Below are positions 11,418-22,532 of a stretch of 64,000 nt of DNA, piece by piece. The notes under the pieces were generated by a model that was not told where the DNA came from, did not search any database, and worked only from the letters and a program-made list of their open reading frames with translations. Each line of letters starts with the position of its first letter. Positions within the stretch are counted from its first letter, which is position 1. Source of the stretch: Gnomoniopsis sp. IMI 355080 (Eukaryota > Ascomycota > Sordariomycetes > Diaporthales > Gnomoniaceae); contig JAPEVC010000015.1 in the NCBI GenBank assembly GCA_027946555.1, positions 186,001 to 250,000 of the forward strand, written 5' to 3'. Both the position numbers and the translations under genes were made by a program.

Positions 11418-12863
11418 ATGAGGAAAGTGGCTAAGGCACTCAGAGGCTTGCGCCGCAAGACAGCCGCAGCGGCTACGGTTGTTGCTGCAGACGACCTGGC
11501 ACACCCACCTGAGCTTATTGCAGCACCCGATACAGACGCTGGGGAAGTTCGTAAATGCGACAGTAATCTCGAAAGTCTGCCAGCCGAAGTTCGCCGGCAC
11601 ATTCTTTCAGTCATGGACTTGCCTCGGTTGAGAGCACTTATCTGTGCCTCCCCCACTTACCACCAACAATATCGTCTCGATCGCAGATATCTACTTAGCG
11701 CTTCTCTACTGATAACGCTAGGAAGCGTCAGATTGGATGCCTATATCACAGAGAAGGCCATAGCTTCGCAAGAGGGTGCACACGAATATTTGTCCAAGCT
11801 GTTGGACACATGGGAGGAACGACTACCACACAGCGCATCGGTTCAGATCGGTACAATGGATGAAGATGAAGTGGTGGACATTGTCTCTTTTTACTTCCAG
11901 ATTGCAGCCCCCGTCGCAAAATACTACCTTCAACAAGCCTTGAAGAGCCTGGATGAGTGTGTCGAAGAAGTCGGCCATAGACTGCCTTCACAGCCTGAAC
12001 CTAGCAACATCGAGTGGCAAAGATGTCTACGAGCTGCCTACAGGTTCCAGTTACTGTGCTGTGCAGTCAAGAGTGCTAGAGTGATCCATGCGAATGGATT
12101 TATCCGCACCCTCGACGACACACTTGAACGCCTCGCCGAACGCTTATTTTATACACCGGAGCCATGGGAAGGTGAAGAACTGCTCTCTTTTTTCCAATTT
12201 GCCGAAGCTACGTATGAAGACATCTTCGACGATATTGGGGCGGAAGTGCACCCGGATAACGCAAGATTCGACGACCAAGACCGCCCACCCACTCCTGAGG
12301 GAGCGTTTGACTTAGCAGAGCTCGGCTATGCACGTAAGCCACGATGAAAACCCTCCTTTATTTCAGACTCCCAAAGCTCACACCTTGCGCCAGTCAATTA
12401 TAAAGCAGGAACAGCGCTACGTGGTGGTCTTGACCTCCTACGTACCGTTCTCCTCTATCTCCAGTCCGGCGGCGACCGAGAGACCTTGGTGAACATAATG
12501 CAGCGCAACATCGTCTCATTCCACGAGGGCTTGTCGACTGACGTAGGTATTCTTTGCGACGGTCGACAACAAGCACGGCGTGCGCAGGCGCCTTCGCGTA
12601 AGGATCAGCTCACAAATGAGCGCGCTCCGCTCCCGTTCCAAGGTGATTGTCTGAGTGGGCCTCCGCTGGCATGGACGATTATCTGGGGTGGCACGTATTG
12701 TAATATGATTGGCGACTATATACCCGACAAGCTGCGGCAATGGGGATATGTCTTTTGGGATGCGGATAGGCTGGAGGGTTGCGGCGGAACAGACCTCCTG
12801 CGTAGACAGTGGGAGGCTCGCTGGGATCATGTTGAAGACCCGAGGGATACTATTCACCTTTGA
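11418..12863 (+). CDS. F-box domain protein (461 aa)
   Basis: Two exons: 11418-12333 and 12394-12863, with a 60-nt GT-AG intron in phase 1. After a basic N-terminus, residues near 52-100 read LESLPAEVRRHILSVMDL followed by PRLRALICASPTYHQQY, the LPxElrxxIl...dl..L..l...s....Y pattern of fungal F-box proteins. Such domains dock to Skp1 and bring substrates to an SCF ubiquitin ligase. The rest is helical and Trp/Leu-rich, without LRR or WD repeats, and belongs to the large set of filamentous-fungal F-box proteins of unknown target. The first ATG of the frame is used; the frame extends 16 codons further upstream but without ATG. Confidence 0.8.
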
Positions 12864-13346
12864 GTGGCTCTTTGACTCTCTCCGTGGAAGTTATGATCAT
12901 ATGTGCTTGGAACCCTGATTCTGGAGTACATATACCTCTTTATGTTTGTTCTGAAAGTTGATGTTCGTAGAACAAGCACAGGCAGAGAACTTTACCTAGA
13001 AGCCGCTGGCTCATGGCCCTGCCCGTGCGCCCTGAGAGCGCAGCCTTCGTTGTGGCCATCAAGCATTTCAGCACCTGGCCAATGCGAAGGCAATTATAAA
13101 TCATCGGATTGTATGATTTAGAGTCTGTGTGCTTATTGATATCTTGGCACCGGGACTTTAGGTCGCTGAGGTCGATAAAGCGTTCAGATCCTCATAGTCA
13201 GTAAGCCTTCTATACGAGGCCCGTCAGGGTGCATGCTTATCGAAACAAAGTCAAGCAGGCCACAGCCCTTCATTCCGCCAAGTTTCGTCTCAGCGTGAGG
13301 AAACCATGCAAATGTCTGATTTACGCGATAGATAGCTAGATATAGA

Positions 13347-13457
13347 CACAGGGGCATTACCCCTGTGCGAAGGGATAAGTAAGGAGAGGCACGCCCTGGA
13401 ATAGGGTATACAAGCCCTATATAAAGGAACCACTCCTTCAATCCCTTATTTGAAGGA
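13347..13457. repeat. Three short hairpins around TATATAAA
   Basis: CACAGGGG/CCCCTGTG (13347-13367, 5-nt loop), ATAGGG/CCCTAT (13401-13420, 8-nt loop) and TCCTTCAA/TTGAAGGA (13434-13457, 8-nt loop) are perfect inverted repeats, and TATATAAA lies at 13418-13425. Function unknown. Confidence 0.5.
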
Positions 13458-13955
13458 ATCATCTATTATTCACACCTATAATTGGACTAACTGTCTATAC
13501 GACGATATCGTCACCCTGACCCAACCAACAGTTTGCCTTGCATCTGATTTCGGGGCAGAAAAAAGAGCCATCAACGTTTGCTATAGCCATTATTCACAAA
13601 AAAAGAAATTAGTGCACCAACCCCTCTTTTCAAAACGTAAGTAGTAGCAAGAAATAACAATATGCAGTGACACCAATACAGAACAGTATAAGTATCAGTC
13701 TTTCTCCCACCGGCGATATGTAAAGGATGCCACGGAAAGCTAGGATAGTAAAATATCGTCTCGGTGTGTCAAGGCGATGATGCTAAGTCGACCATTCTCG
13801 TTTACCGTATTAGCCCGAAAAGGAGTACTGAAGAGACATTATATATCACGTAAAACGTCGATGAAATGAGGGCCAAAAAGCAGGCAATCGTTTCACAACA
13901 TCGTTTCCGGACAACATTACCCACAAAAGGAAAAGATAACGGCTGGATTATAAAT

Positions 13956-13967
13956 AAAAAAGGAAAA
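13956..13967 (-). terminator. Pol III T-run terminator of tRNA-Tyr (minus copy)
   Basis: On the minus strand the tRNA 3' end is followed within three bases by TTTT and then TTTTTT, the normal RNA polymerase III stop. Confidence 0.7.
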
Positions 13968-13969
13968 GT

Positions 13970-14063
13970 TCCCTCGAACCGGATTTGAACCGGTGACCTG
14001 TGGATGACTAAGCATGAGAATTTCTATTACAGTCCATCGCTCTGCCAACTGAGCTATCAAGGG
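13970..14063 (-). tRNA. tRNA-Tyr (anticodon GTA), intron-containing
   Basis: On the minus strand the sequence folds as a tRNA: acceptor CCCTTGA pairs with TCGAGGG (one G-U), the D arm is GCTC/GAGC, the anticodon loop starts CTGTAA, the T arm is ACCGG/CCGGT around TTCAAAT, and the discriminator is A. The total is 94 nt, 21 more than a 73-nt tRNA body, so a 21-nt intron sits after position 37, as in eukaryotic tRNA-Tyr. Internal promoter boxes (TAGCTCAGTTGG and GGTTCAAATCC) are intact. The sequence is identical, intron included, to the plus-strand copy at 15713. Position 27-43 looks like an A-C mismatch at the end of the anticodon stem. Confidence 0.93.
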
Positions 14064-15712
14064 TGATTTTTCGGCCAGGTCAATGACAATATATACCAAA
14101 ATCTGATCCTGATGCTGTACGTTACTCTAAACCGTTACTCTCACTTGAAGGCTTTGCTACATGAATTTATCTGAAGTGTTATATATAATGCAAAGGCTTA
14201 CTTCCCACCTCAGTTAGAGAAGAGATTTGGAAACCTATACTTGCGCCTTTCTATACTACCTACCTAAGTAGGTCTTATACAAAGTTCAAAGCTTCTCTGT
14301 AGTATGCCCGAGCCCACTAGAGCAGTGATCACAAATCTTTGCCCAACTAAAAGCCATATACTCTATCTATAGATCCAAGCTCCATCTTCCTCTCACTATA
14401 GAGTACTATGCAATGGTAATAACGTCGTTATCCGTTAACTGCAAGCAAAGGTGCTTTATACAGTCTTTGGAAACATCTAGCACTATTTCAGTCCTGGCTT
14501 CCCTCTGCTATCGTGCAAGTTCATAGAGATTAAGGAATATGCCGTCTTAATGCCGTCTCAACGGAGAATGTGCTAGACGGTTCCTAAACTTGTCTTCTAT
14601 TACTATAAAGTGTGGGCACGTGGAAAGTACGACCAACAGAGGCTAACAGACGAAGCCTTATGGCATCAGTCAGCCGTGCTTTCATACATTCAGTCCTTAC
14701 TTGCAACACCAATGATGAACCACCATTCGCACATCCTCAGCACTATCGTGACCCTCCTGCATCATCCTTCATAGTGGGGGCACCAAGAACACAGCTCGGG
14801 ACCTGATCCATGCCAAAAATCCGTCATACCACTAGACCACGCACAATACACCACAACCCTGAAACCTCTCCTTCCTTGTCTTGCGTGTTGCTTTTTAAGC
14901 CTGCGTTTTTTAGCCGTCAAAAGACATCATTCACAAATTCAATCTATAGCACTTGATGTAACAAGAGGAGTACAATTCGATGTCAATTGAAATGTAAAGT
15001 GGATGGTAGAATGAGGGCTGCGTTCGTGGCACCCAACAGTAAAGATAATGATTCCTAGACATGCGGTGAATGGATTGTATTCCATGGCATAGGGCTTACC
15101 TAGATCGCAAAGAATCAACTTCCCTTCCCTACGACATGTCACATGTGCATTTCTACGGTCTCTAAACTCTGCGTTAGTTGAATTATTTGTAAGATGGTTC
15201 ATATGAAATTCTATCTCGTAAGGTTATGCTATTTCTCTCCATCTGTGTCTTAGTTTATCTGCTCTTCTAGATAAATTATTAGTTTTTGAAATCTTAGAGT
15301 AGGTATCTAAGTAAGGATAATAAAACAATCTTTTTAAGAATTAGTCTTGTAGAGAATTAAATATATTAAAATAACTAGGGGCTATTACCAGCTGTTAATT
15401 CTAAGAAAAGAAGGGTACTAAGAATTTTAGTCTAGAATTCAATAGTTGAAGCGCGAGGATTCTATATAGATAATAGGATAGTTCTATTAAGCTTTTCAAT
15501 AGTAAAGTATAGGATTAAATGAAAATAAATAAATTAAGTAAAGCTATATAGAAGAAAGGCTACAGAATTAAGCAAGAGGCATTTTAAGTGGCTTAATGAG
15601 CTTACACGTCTTATTATCATTGTAAGAAGCTTTGCAACTGCATAAGTCCATACAGAGTCGTAGTTGGAACATCGTTGTAAGTATATAGGATTTGATTTTG
15701 AACGAATCGTCA
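14064..15712. other. AT-rich gene-free block between the two tRNA genes
   Basis: No gene is supportable. From about 15200 to 15660 the DNA becomes strongly AT-rich and low in complexity (TATATA, TTAATT, AAATAAATAAATTAAG words), as in old repeats mutated by RIP in fungi. No ORF of a transposase or reverse transcriptase survives. A TACCTAAGTAGG word lies at 14260-14271. Confidence 0.5.
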
Positions 15713-15806
15713 CCCTTGATAGCTCAGTTGGCAGAGCGATGGACTGTAATAGAAATTCTCATGCTTAGTCATCCACAGGTCACCGGTTCAAATCCGGTTC
15801 GAGGGA
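15713..15806 (+). tRNA. tRNA-Tyr (anticodon GTA), intron-containing
   Basis: This is the same 94-nt sequence as the minus copy, again with a 21-nt intron after position 37. Box A is at 15720-15731 and box B at 15785-15795. Flanks differ from the other copy beyond a few bases, so the identity stops at the gene ends. Confidence 0.93.
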
Positions 15807-15808
15807 AC

Positions 15809-15815
15809 TTTTTTT
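15809..15815 (+). terminator. Pol III T-run terminator of tRNA-Tyr (plus copy)
   Basis: Seven T residues start three bases after the tRNA 3' end. Confidence 0.75.
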
Positions 15816-17080
15816 GTATTCCTTTGAACTCATACTCTTCTTTTTTTAATTGATAGTCTTCCGGAAACCGTTGTCTATCGACGGTTCTCATCCTTTTTGC
15901 ATTCGCGTTCGTCGACCCTTTTCGAGAAACGGGGCGCGATTTGTATGCATTGGGACACGCTACTTAAGGCAAGACGAAGCAACGAGATTCGATTAGCAAG
16001 CCAACCTTGGAACTTTCCCCTGTCCAACTTATATATATCTCTCCTTTATCCTTAGTTCCAAGGTCTAACATGCCCCTTTTCATTTGCACTGTATGTATAC
16101 TTTCCTTGATTTAAGGCATAAGCTGGTATAGTATGCGCATTAGCGCGCGAATATAGCGCGGCCACCGGCAGATTTCTAGAATTTGCAAAAGTATAGCGGA
16201 TTTGTGGGAATTAGGAAAGTAGGACAGTAGAGGTATCTAGAATGGCTGATACGAGCTGGCCGCAGTGCGGTCTTGCCCGGGCAGCACAGCTGTCCTGCTG
16301 TTTATCTGGAAAGTCTGTCAATCAGTGCACAATTATCATCTGGATGAGCAAATATGGTCAACCAACGTCCCTCGAGGGCGACGTTTCTTGATATCGAAGT
16401 TTACGACATAGAAGGGCTCCTTGCAAAGGAAAGGGTTGCGTTGCGAGAAGAATAAGTATCTCCAAGGTCCGGAATGAGTGGATAGTCGCCTGTCTTGTTC
16501 TCTTGCACTTGCCTCTACGTGATCTTTATGTAAGCTATTCACTATCGTTTAGTAAATTCTGGACAATTTTGAAGAAAGCTAGACCAGACATAACTGGGTT
16601 TATGTCAGCCTTGCCCTGCATAAGAAGGAGCGGTCTACTACTGTCGTAGATTCCTCCAAATTTACGCTCAGAAACGTAAGCGTCGTCGAGTATCTCTAGA
16701 GCCTGAGGAGTTACAGAAGGTCTCTATACGATGGAAAATCTGTCCTAGATTCCAGGATTGAGATCGGAGCTGAAGCCAGCGCCTTACGATCAGCCGCACT
16801 GTCAATCGTGCTGTAGGTATGCTTACGACTTGGCGCTCTCTGGTCACGCATTTCAACCAAGCAAATCTCGCTCGAAAGAGGAGCGAATTCCTCACAACAA
16901 ATTACAGTAGTGCCTGAATCTTGATTCGGCATTACACGTAAAGAAGACTGCCGGTCCGGTATACGAGGAGGTGTCCAAGGTATGTATATTTGTATCTGTC
17001 CAAGCGGTATCCACCGGTATCTACCCCGTACATGTAGATAGCTTTTCCATAGCACACCTGGGCACACCACAACTGTCACA
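15816..17080. other. Gene-free region
   Basis: Short frames only (up to 128 codons on the minus strand at 16711-17097, overlapping the acetyltransferase 3' end). No RNA or protein family recognised. Confidence 0.45.
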
Positions 17081-18928
17081 TCACGTTTGGGTCGCAAGCT
17101 GAGCCAGCCACCTTTCGAGATCGGCCATGATGCGGTCCCCTAGCGTCGCTTCGACAGCACAGTCGGCCCAGCTGGCACCGACACTCATTCCCCTATCAAC
17201 AACACTGACTGGCGAGAACGCGATAGCTGCAGAAGGGACCTCTGTGCTGAGGCCAAATTGGGCTCGGCTGATGGACCACTTCTCCCCGTCGTCGGGTTTG
17301 TTACCGCTGCTGTCGCCGCCGCTGTTGCTAGCTGTTGATAGTTTGGGGTCCAGCACACCAATGTTTGTAACCAGCCATGAGAACTGGCGCTTCTTCTTCG
17401 CCATGGCACTCATAGTCTGCTGCCAGTCTGTGACATACTTAAATAGCCCGACTAAATCATTTTGCAGCCCAGTTTCCAGTTTTTGTGCTATCTCCAGCCT
17501 GTTCTGTGCCGATGCGGCCCAGAGTTCGCTCTGGAGCTCGGCAGAGAGATCTACTTCTCCGTCCATGCTGGTAGAGCCCGGCAGCTTGGACCGGATCCGC
17601 GTTGCTAGATCTGTATCCCATCTATGCAGACACTGCGTCACATAGTTGCTTACTACTCTGTCGGACCGTATCCACGGGGCGTCTTCTGAGGCTGGGGGTA
17701 GATTTCGGCGATGGTCAACAATAGTGGAACTTTGAAAGCCTGGCGCAGCCGCATTGTTCAGGCGCAACGAGAAGGCGATTAGAGCTAAACCGTTTATCAG
17801 GCCGGTCATAGTAGTCTTGTTTCTTCGACAACTGCAGAATGTAGATTTAGTTACCAAAAAATAAAAATAAAAGAAGTGATTTCATGCAAATCAAGAGAGG
17901 GTCACAAGGTGTCCGTAGCCTGTCTCCAAGGGCCGCAGTGTGGCAAGTTCTTTGCGGCATATGATGCAAGTGGGAGGAGTGACTTTCTCTTTTGAAGGGT
18001 TTGAAATTGTGTCCAAAAAGCCACTTACAGGGCTAGGATTGCGGACACAGATGCTTGACCGACCCAGAAGGCCCGGTATTGAGTTCTGTACGGAGAGGGG
18101 CGAATTGGGCACCACGCTGCCCACGTTATATCGCGATTCAAAAATTGCGGCCGCACGTCCTCCCAAAGTGCCTTGGCGAGTACCTTCATACCTATTGGAA
18201 GATCCGTTAAGACTTCGATTGGGGTGGGGAGGAACGGAGCCTGTTGAGGCAGTCTGAGGATATTGCCATCCAGGCCCGCCTTGGTCTGCTCGTGAGCTCC
18301 GTTATAATCATTAAGGGTCTTGATCAAGTCTTCGTGGAAAACCTTGGCACCCATAGCATCGAACCATGGGTGATTCCACGTGAGTAGGACCTCCATAGAA
18401 GGCCTGGGAGTATCTCTTTGCCGAATGATGGTAATTCTCCAACCCGGCTGCATAATAGAAAGATCTGGGAAACGCTCATCGAGCTGGGTGCTGAAGGTCT
18501 CCTTCACCATGTTCTCAAAGTCTTTCCCCGCAAGTTGAACCCATTTTATATGTTGGGTTAAGTCGAGACTCTCAAGCTGAATCCAAGAGGGACTCTTGGA
18601 AGAAGCATTGATCATACTGACCTGCAGAATCGGGTGTCTCATGATAGTATCCACAACAGCAACCTTGACTGCATTCTCAAGTTGGACTTGCGACTCTGCA
18701 AGTCGTGGAGGGATATCATAGCGACAAGACAGAGTAGTGCCACGGTACTGATCCAGTAGATACATGGCCAGTTGGTATGTTTCGCTAGACAATTGGTTAT
18801 CGGTCAGATCACCAGAGATAGCAAGTGCCAGTGTGCGGGAACAGGTGAGGATCTTACTTGATTCCGAGTTTACGAAGCACCACGGGCTTCGTCTCCGTCC
18901 CCTGGCCATGCCTTACTGTGGTTGCCAT
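17081..18928 (-). CDS. Alcohol O-acetyltransferase-like protein (525 aa)
   Basis: Three minus-strand exons: 18928-18858, 18784-18029, 17831-17081. The first intron is 73 nt, the second an unusually long 197 nt; both are GT-AG and keep frame. The join gives AILALCRRNKTTMTGLINGL, the normal continuity of this family at that point, which is why I treat the two large ORFs as one gene. Family features are YQLAMYLLDQYRGTTLSCRY near residue 27, the HxxxD active-site motif (HPWFD, His162-Asp166) before AKVFHEDL, and a C-terminal SWLVTNIG...SVGASW segment. These match the AATase/condensation-like acyltransferases that move an acyl group from acyl-CoA to an alcohol or hydroxylated metabolite in the cytosol. 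The nearby MFS pseudogene and P450 lie on the same strand. Confidence 0.88.
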
Positions 18929-19615
18929 GGCTCGTTGCTGGATGTTGCGGCGAATCAAGGGATGGGTCTCGTGAGTAGCTAATTAATGCATACGCCGGGA
19001 GAAAATGCGCATTAGAAGTTAATGTGGCAGCCTCGTTTGTGTTCCTTAGGCAATGGAGGATGTGATGTCTAGACTGTTCGTTAATGCAAGAATAGGGGCA
19101 GTAAGATGGGTGGTTCGCGGTTGGTTCGTTTGGCGTAAGCAGGTCCTTACTAGGTAAGGTATGCGGCGCTGGAGGCGCGGTCGCCGAGTCCCACTCTTGC
19201 GTCCCCCTGTATCGTTTTGCCCCCCCCCCCTCTTTACTATCATTGCTCAACGCAGGTAGCTCTCGAATTGGAGGGCTGAGCCTTATACCAGCTCGCTAAT
19301 ACTGGGTCGAGAAGATTCCACTGCTGTCGCTTACACTCGACCTCGGGAGTCTGAATAGTAATCACTGGTTTCATCGAATATAAAAAGTACGAGGTATCAG
19401 ATATAGATCGATCCAGCCAGTCTGGCAGATCAGAAACACAGAAGAGGTGAATTAATTCTGAAAGATACTCAGATACTTTACATAGCTTCATTGTTTGAAT
19501 GAAACCTAAACATTGGGCCAGAATCGGGGTCTTGGATTCTCGTGTTGATCAACAAATGTATTCGTTCCGCTCTTGCTAATTCCGGTTCTGCCCGAGAACC
19601 CGCTCACAATTCAAG
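18929..19615. other. Intergenic with C-tract
   Basis: Contains a run of consecutive C near 19221-19231. No gene seen. It should include the promoter of the acetyltransferase gene. Confidence 0.45.
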
Positions 19616-21392
19616 CTAGAATTTGGTTTGTGTCCGCAGTTCCTCGCCGCAGTACCAAAAGGATAAGGGGATAGGACACATTGCCAAAACAATGAGAGCA
19701 AGTAGGCGGTTGCTCCAACTAAGACCCAATGTATCGCACATCCTTAGGCCAAAGAGTGGAAATACTGCGCCAAACACGGAGCGCGAAATCGTGGTAGTGG
19801 CCGTGGCGAACGCCGCGTAAATGGCAAAAGCGTCGATGAACTTTCTATTGATTGAGGTAAATATGATGGTGGTCCCGGAGCCGACGGGTAGTGTTCCCAA
19901 ACGAGGCACTGCCCAATGAACAAGATAAAGCGTCGTCTAACCGTAAACGAAGAGCCTGCGGGAATAAATGGGGCTGCTACCATTGTGATAGGTAGACGGT
20001 ATTCTGGCTTCAGTATGCCGTTGTTGGGATGCCTTGCGAGAGCTTGGGTAATGCGATCGGAGCATGAGTTGAAGATGGCTAGGCCAAGTAGCAGGCCGAT
20101 GCCAATACCAATGTAAACCAATCCAACAGTTCCCCTGTTAAAGCCGTAACTTTTCTCGAAAACAAACGTAATTGTAGTGATCACGAGGTGAATTATGGCA
20201 TAAATGAAGGCATAATACAAACTAAGCAGAAATAGATAAAGGATTCAAATAATAGTTTGCAAGGCCGCACGATGACCTTCAAGAAGTGTCTTTTGGGCGG
20301 ATCCCCGTTGTGGGATTTGGATCGGAGCTGCATGTTGCCAGTCTCCTTCTGTAAGGGTCTGGCTTTCTGCGCAATAGGTATCGTTGCCGCATTGTTCTCG
20401 CGTAGGATAAGTAGGGTCGCGATCTCCATCACCCCAGTGGCGATTACAACCGGACCTATACCAGGATCTATCACTATCCCAAGGCTCCAGACACTATGCC
20501 TTGTCCTTTTTAGCTGGGACCAATGTGTCGGCGATCGAGCCAGCCCCCACAGCAAGTGGCACGGCGCCGATGAGGCCGGCCAAAAAGCGGATACCAATGA
20601 GCATGTTGATATTGGTTGAGTGAGCGCAAGCGAGCGTGAAGATGCCTGAGCCTATATTCCCTGCGTGGTAGATAGTAACTCTCGCATAGGCTTTACTGAG
20701 CGGAGCTAATACCAAGGGGCCATTAGGACAATTTTATTGATTAGTAAATCTAAGTTCTAGAGCTCGGCGTGAGGCTAGGTAGACGTACAAGGCAAAGCCA
20801 AGAATAAATACCGACACCACAAACGTGGTCAGCAATTGGTAGTCGGTGTCAAAGTATTCTAAAAATTCCGGCACCCCTCAGGGGCAAATATTGACGAAGC
20901 GGGAGGCACTATCAAAGTAATGGCGCTGGGGGTGGACAGACACAGCCATTCCCTCCAGTCAGGCCTACGAGAAATTTCATGAGCGATACACCAAAGTAGC
21001 AAGGATTTGAAGAAGAGACACTGTATATTCACCTGATCTCCTGCTTCTCAGTGCTAGATTTTCTTCACCTACCAGTTCTGAGGATTGGATGGATCATCAG
21101 GGCCATCCCAATCGACGATATTCATGTCATGGTCTTTGGGTTGGCTCTTTCCGATCTCTAGGTCGGGGATAATGTCGGTATCCAGCTTCTTGTCACGACT
21201 GTTGAGGTTCTGCACGCAGGCGTGAGTAGAGTCGTCCAAGTGAGAGGTGGTCTGGCACGTTTGGTTACTCTGCGCGGATGTTATAACCGATGTGGCCTTG
21301 TCCTCGTTGGGGGCAGCTTGGGCGGTTCTGCCGCTGGGAGGAAGGGTTGATTGTGCACTAGTATGACCACTCAAAACTATTTGTGGTGCCAA
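19616..21392 (-). pseudogene. MFS multidrug transporter (DHA1 type), pseudogene
   Basis: Read on the minus strand, the remains follow the order of a DHA1 drug:H+ antiporter. There is an acidic N-terminus with VDWDGPDDPSNPQNW, an intron, TM1-2 fragments (FVVSVFILGFAL), LAPLSKAYARVTIYHAGNIG, IRFLAGLIGAVPL, then KETGN, VFEKSYGFNRGTVGLVYIG, KPEYRLP and the last helices (FAIYAAFATA, SFWYCGEELRTQ). The gene is broken. Frame slips occur near 20881 and 20510. A deletion removes the segment after GPVV near 20450. Another slip near 20215 is followed by one near 19965, close to a TAG where a Trp is expected (YG*TTLY). One intron acceptor lost its AG (near 20720), and there is no good ATG. At least five independent lesions make function very unlikely. 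Confidence 0.88.
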
Positions 21393-22532
21393 AATGAAAA
21401 GAAGGCAAGCCTTTGAAGTCGGCTCGAAGCAAACAGGTCAGACCACTTCTACGGTATGGAAAATAGGAAGCCATGGACGGATTGGAAGACTACCTAGGTA
21501 TATTCGGCAGAAGGGGACAAGTCCACAACTTTAGTAGCATCACACATGCTACGTTCAAAATCAAAGTTTCAGTTGGCGCACCAACTCCAGTTCGACCGCC
21601 CAATGACCTAATCGAATACTCCACGTAGGTTGTGCTTACATCTCCCATATATCCTTCACCTTGTGGTACATCCAGACGAGTCCCAGAAGGTCGATACTCT
21701 CTATAATTGCTACCTAGGTTTTCGAAAGTAACATTCTAGAAAGCTCCGGGTCCCGTCCCATCACCACTCTTTGCAACGAATTGTCCACATCGAATCTATA
21801 TCTCCAATCACGCGCCATGGAAAGAATGATTTCCACGGCACCTGGATCGCCCTAGCAACTGCAATGTCGAGAGTAACAACACTCTTTCTTATTAGACCAC
21901 TCAAATCTTGTTCCTGGTCTGCCGCTCTACGACATTGGTTCATATGCCTACAGATGATGGAAGTCGTTGATCAATCGTGATTCTCAGGCCAGTCTTTTAT
22001 TTCACTTCAACAGAAGAGTTTTGCATGATGCCGGCGAATATCGTCATCTGGGCTAGGAAACTCACGAACATGCTCAAATTGGCTCGGTGATTGGATCCAA
22101 CAAGACGGCGAGGGATTCTGCAATGACACTCTTGCTTGTCATTTGCGCCAAGACTCACATGTTTAACTTCTACAAAATTCAGTTGCTCTTGCGTTTCATT
22201 CCGCGGTGATTCTAGGATTTCGACTGCTTAACAGGATACAATGGATCCGTCCCAAGCTGGAGCGTCCCAGCAACCAGGCCAGTATCCCTCCGCTTCACGG
22301 CCTGATATGGTATCAGAGTACTACTTTGGACGCAATTAGCGCTGGTATTTACTGCTGACCGCGTTATGCCTTTCCACAAGAGCTATCCAAGGTTGATGGA
22401 CAACGATTCTCCCAGATTATTTGAGCTGAGCTCCACTCATTGTACTATTCGTCGTCTGCCGGAAACTACGCAAGTCAACACCGATAGCTCTGAACTTTCA
22501 GCAGGCTATAGTATAACAAAATATTTGATGTC
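21393..22532. other. Gene-free region with TACCTAGGTA words
   Basis: The words lie at 21491-21500 (perfect palindrome) and 21711-21720. No ORF with family resemblance. Confidence 0.45.

Larger units (their letters stand above)
12864..13969. other. Gene-free region with hairpin cluster and TATA-like word
   Basis: No ORF of note. Positions 13347-13457 contain three short perfect inverted repeats around a TATATAAA word (13418-13425); see findings. The remainder is low in coding signal. Confidence 0.45.

Noticed and set aside
17081..17809. A separate 242-residue secreted protein beginning MTGLINGLALIAFSL
   Set aside because: The hydrophobic start is an internal helix of the acetyltransferase; splicing 18029 to 17831 gives the family's continuous sequence.
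17891..18166. Minus-strand ORF with CRKELATL, like the next segment of the acetyltransferase
   Set aside because: No AG acceptor allows its use. It lies inside the 197-nt intron, and the true continuation CRRNKTTMTGL is found downstream.
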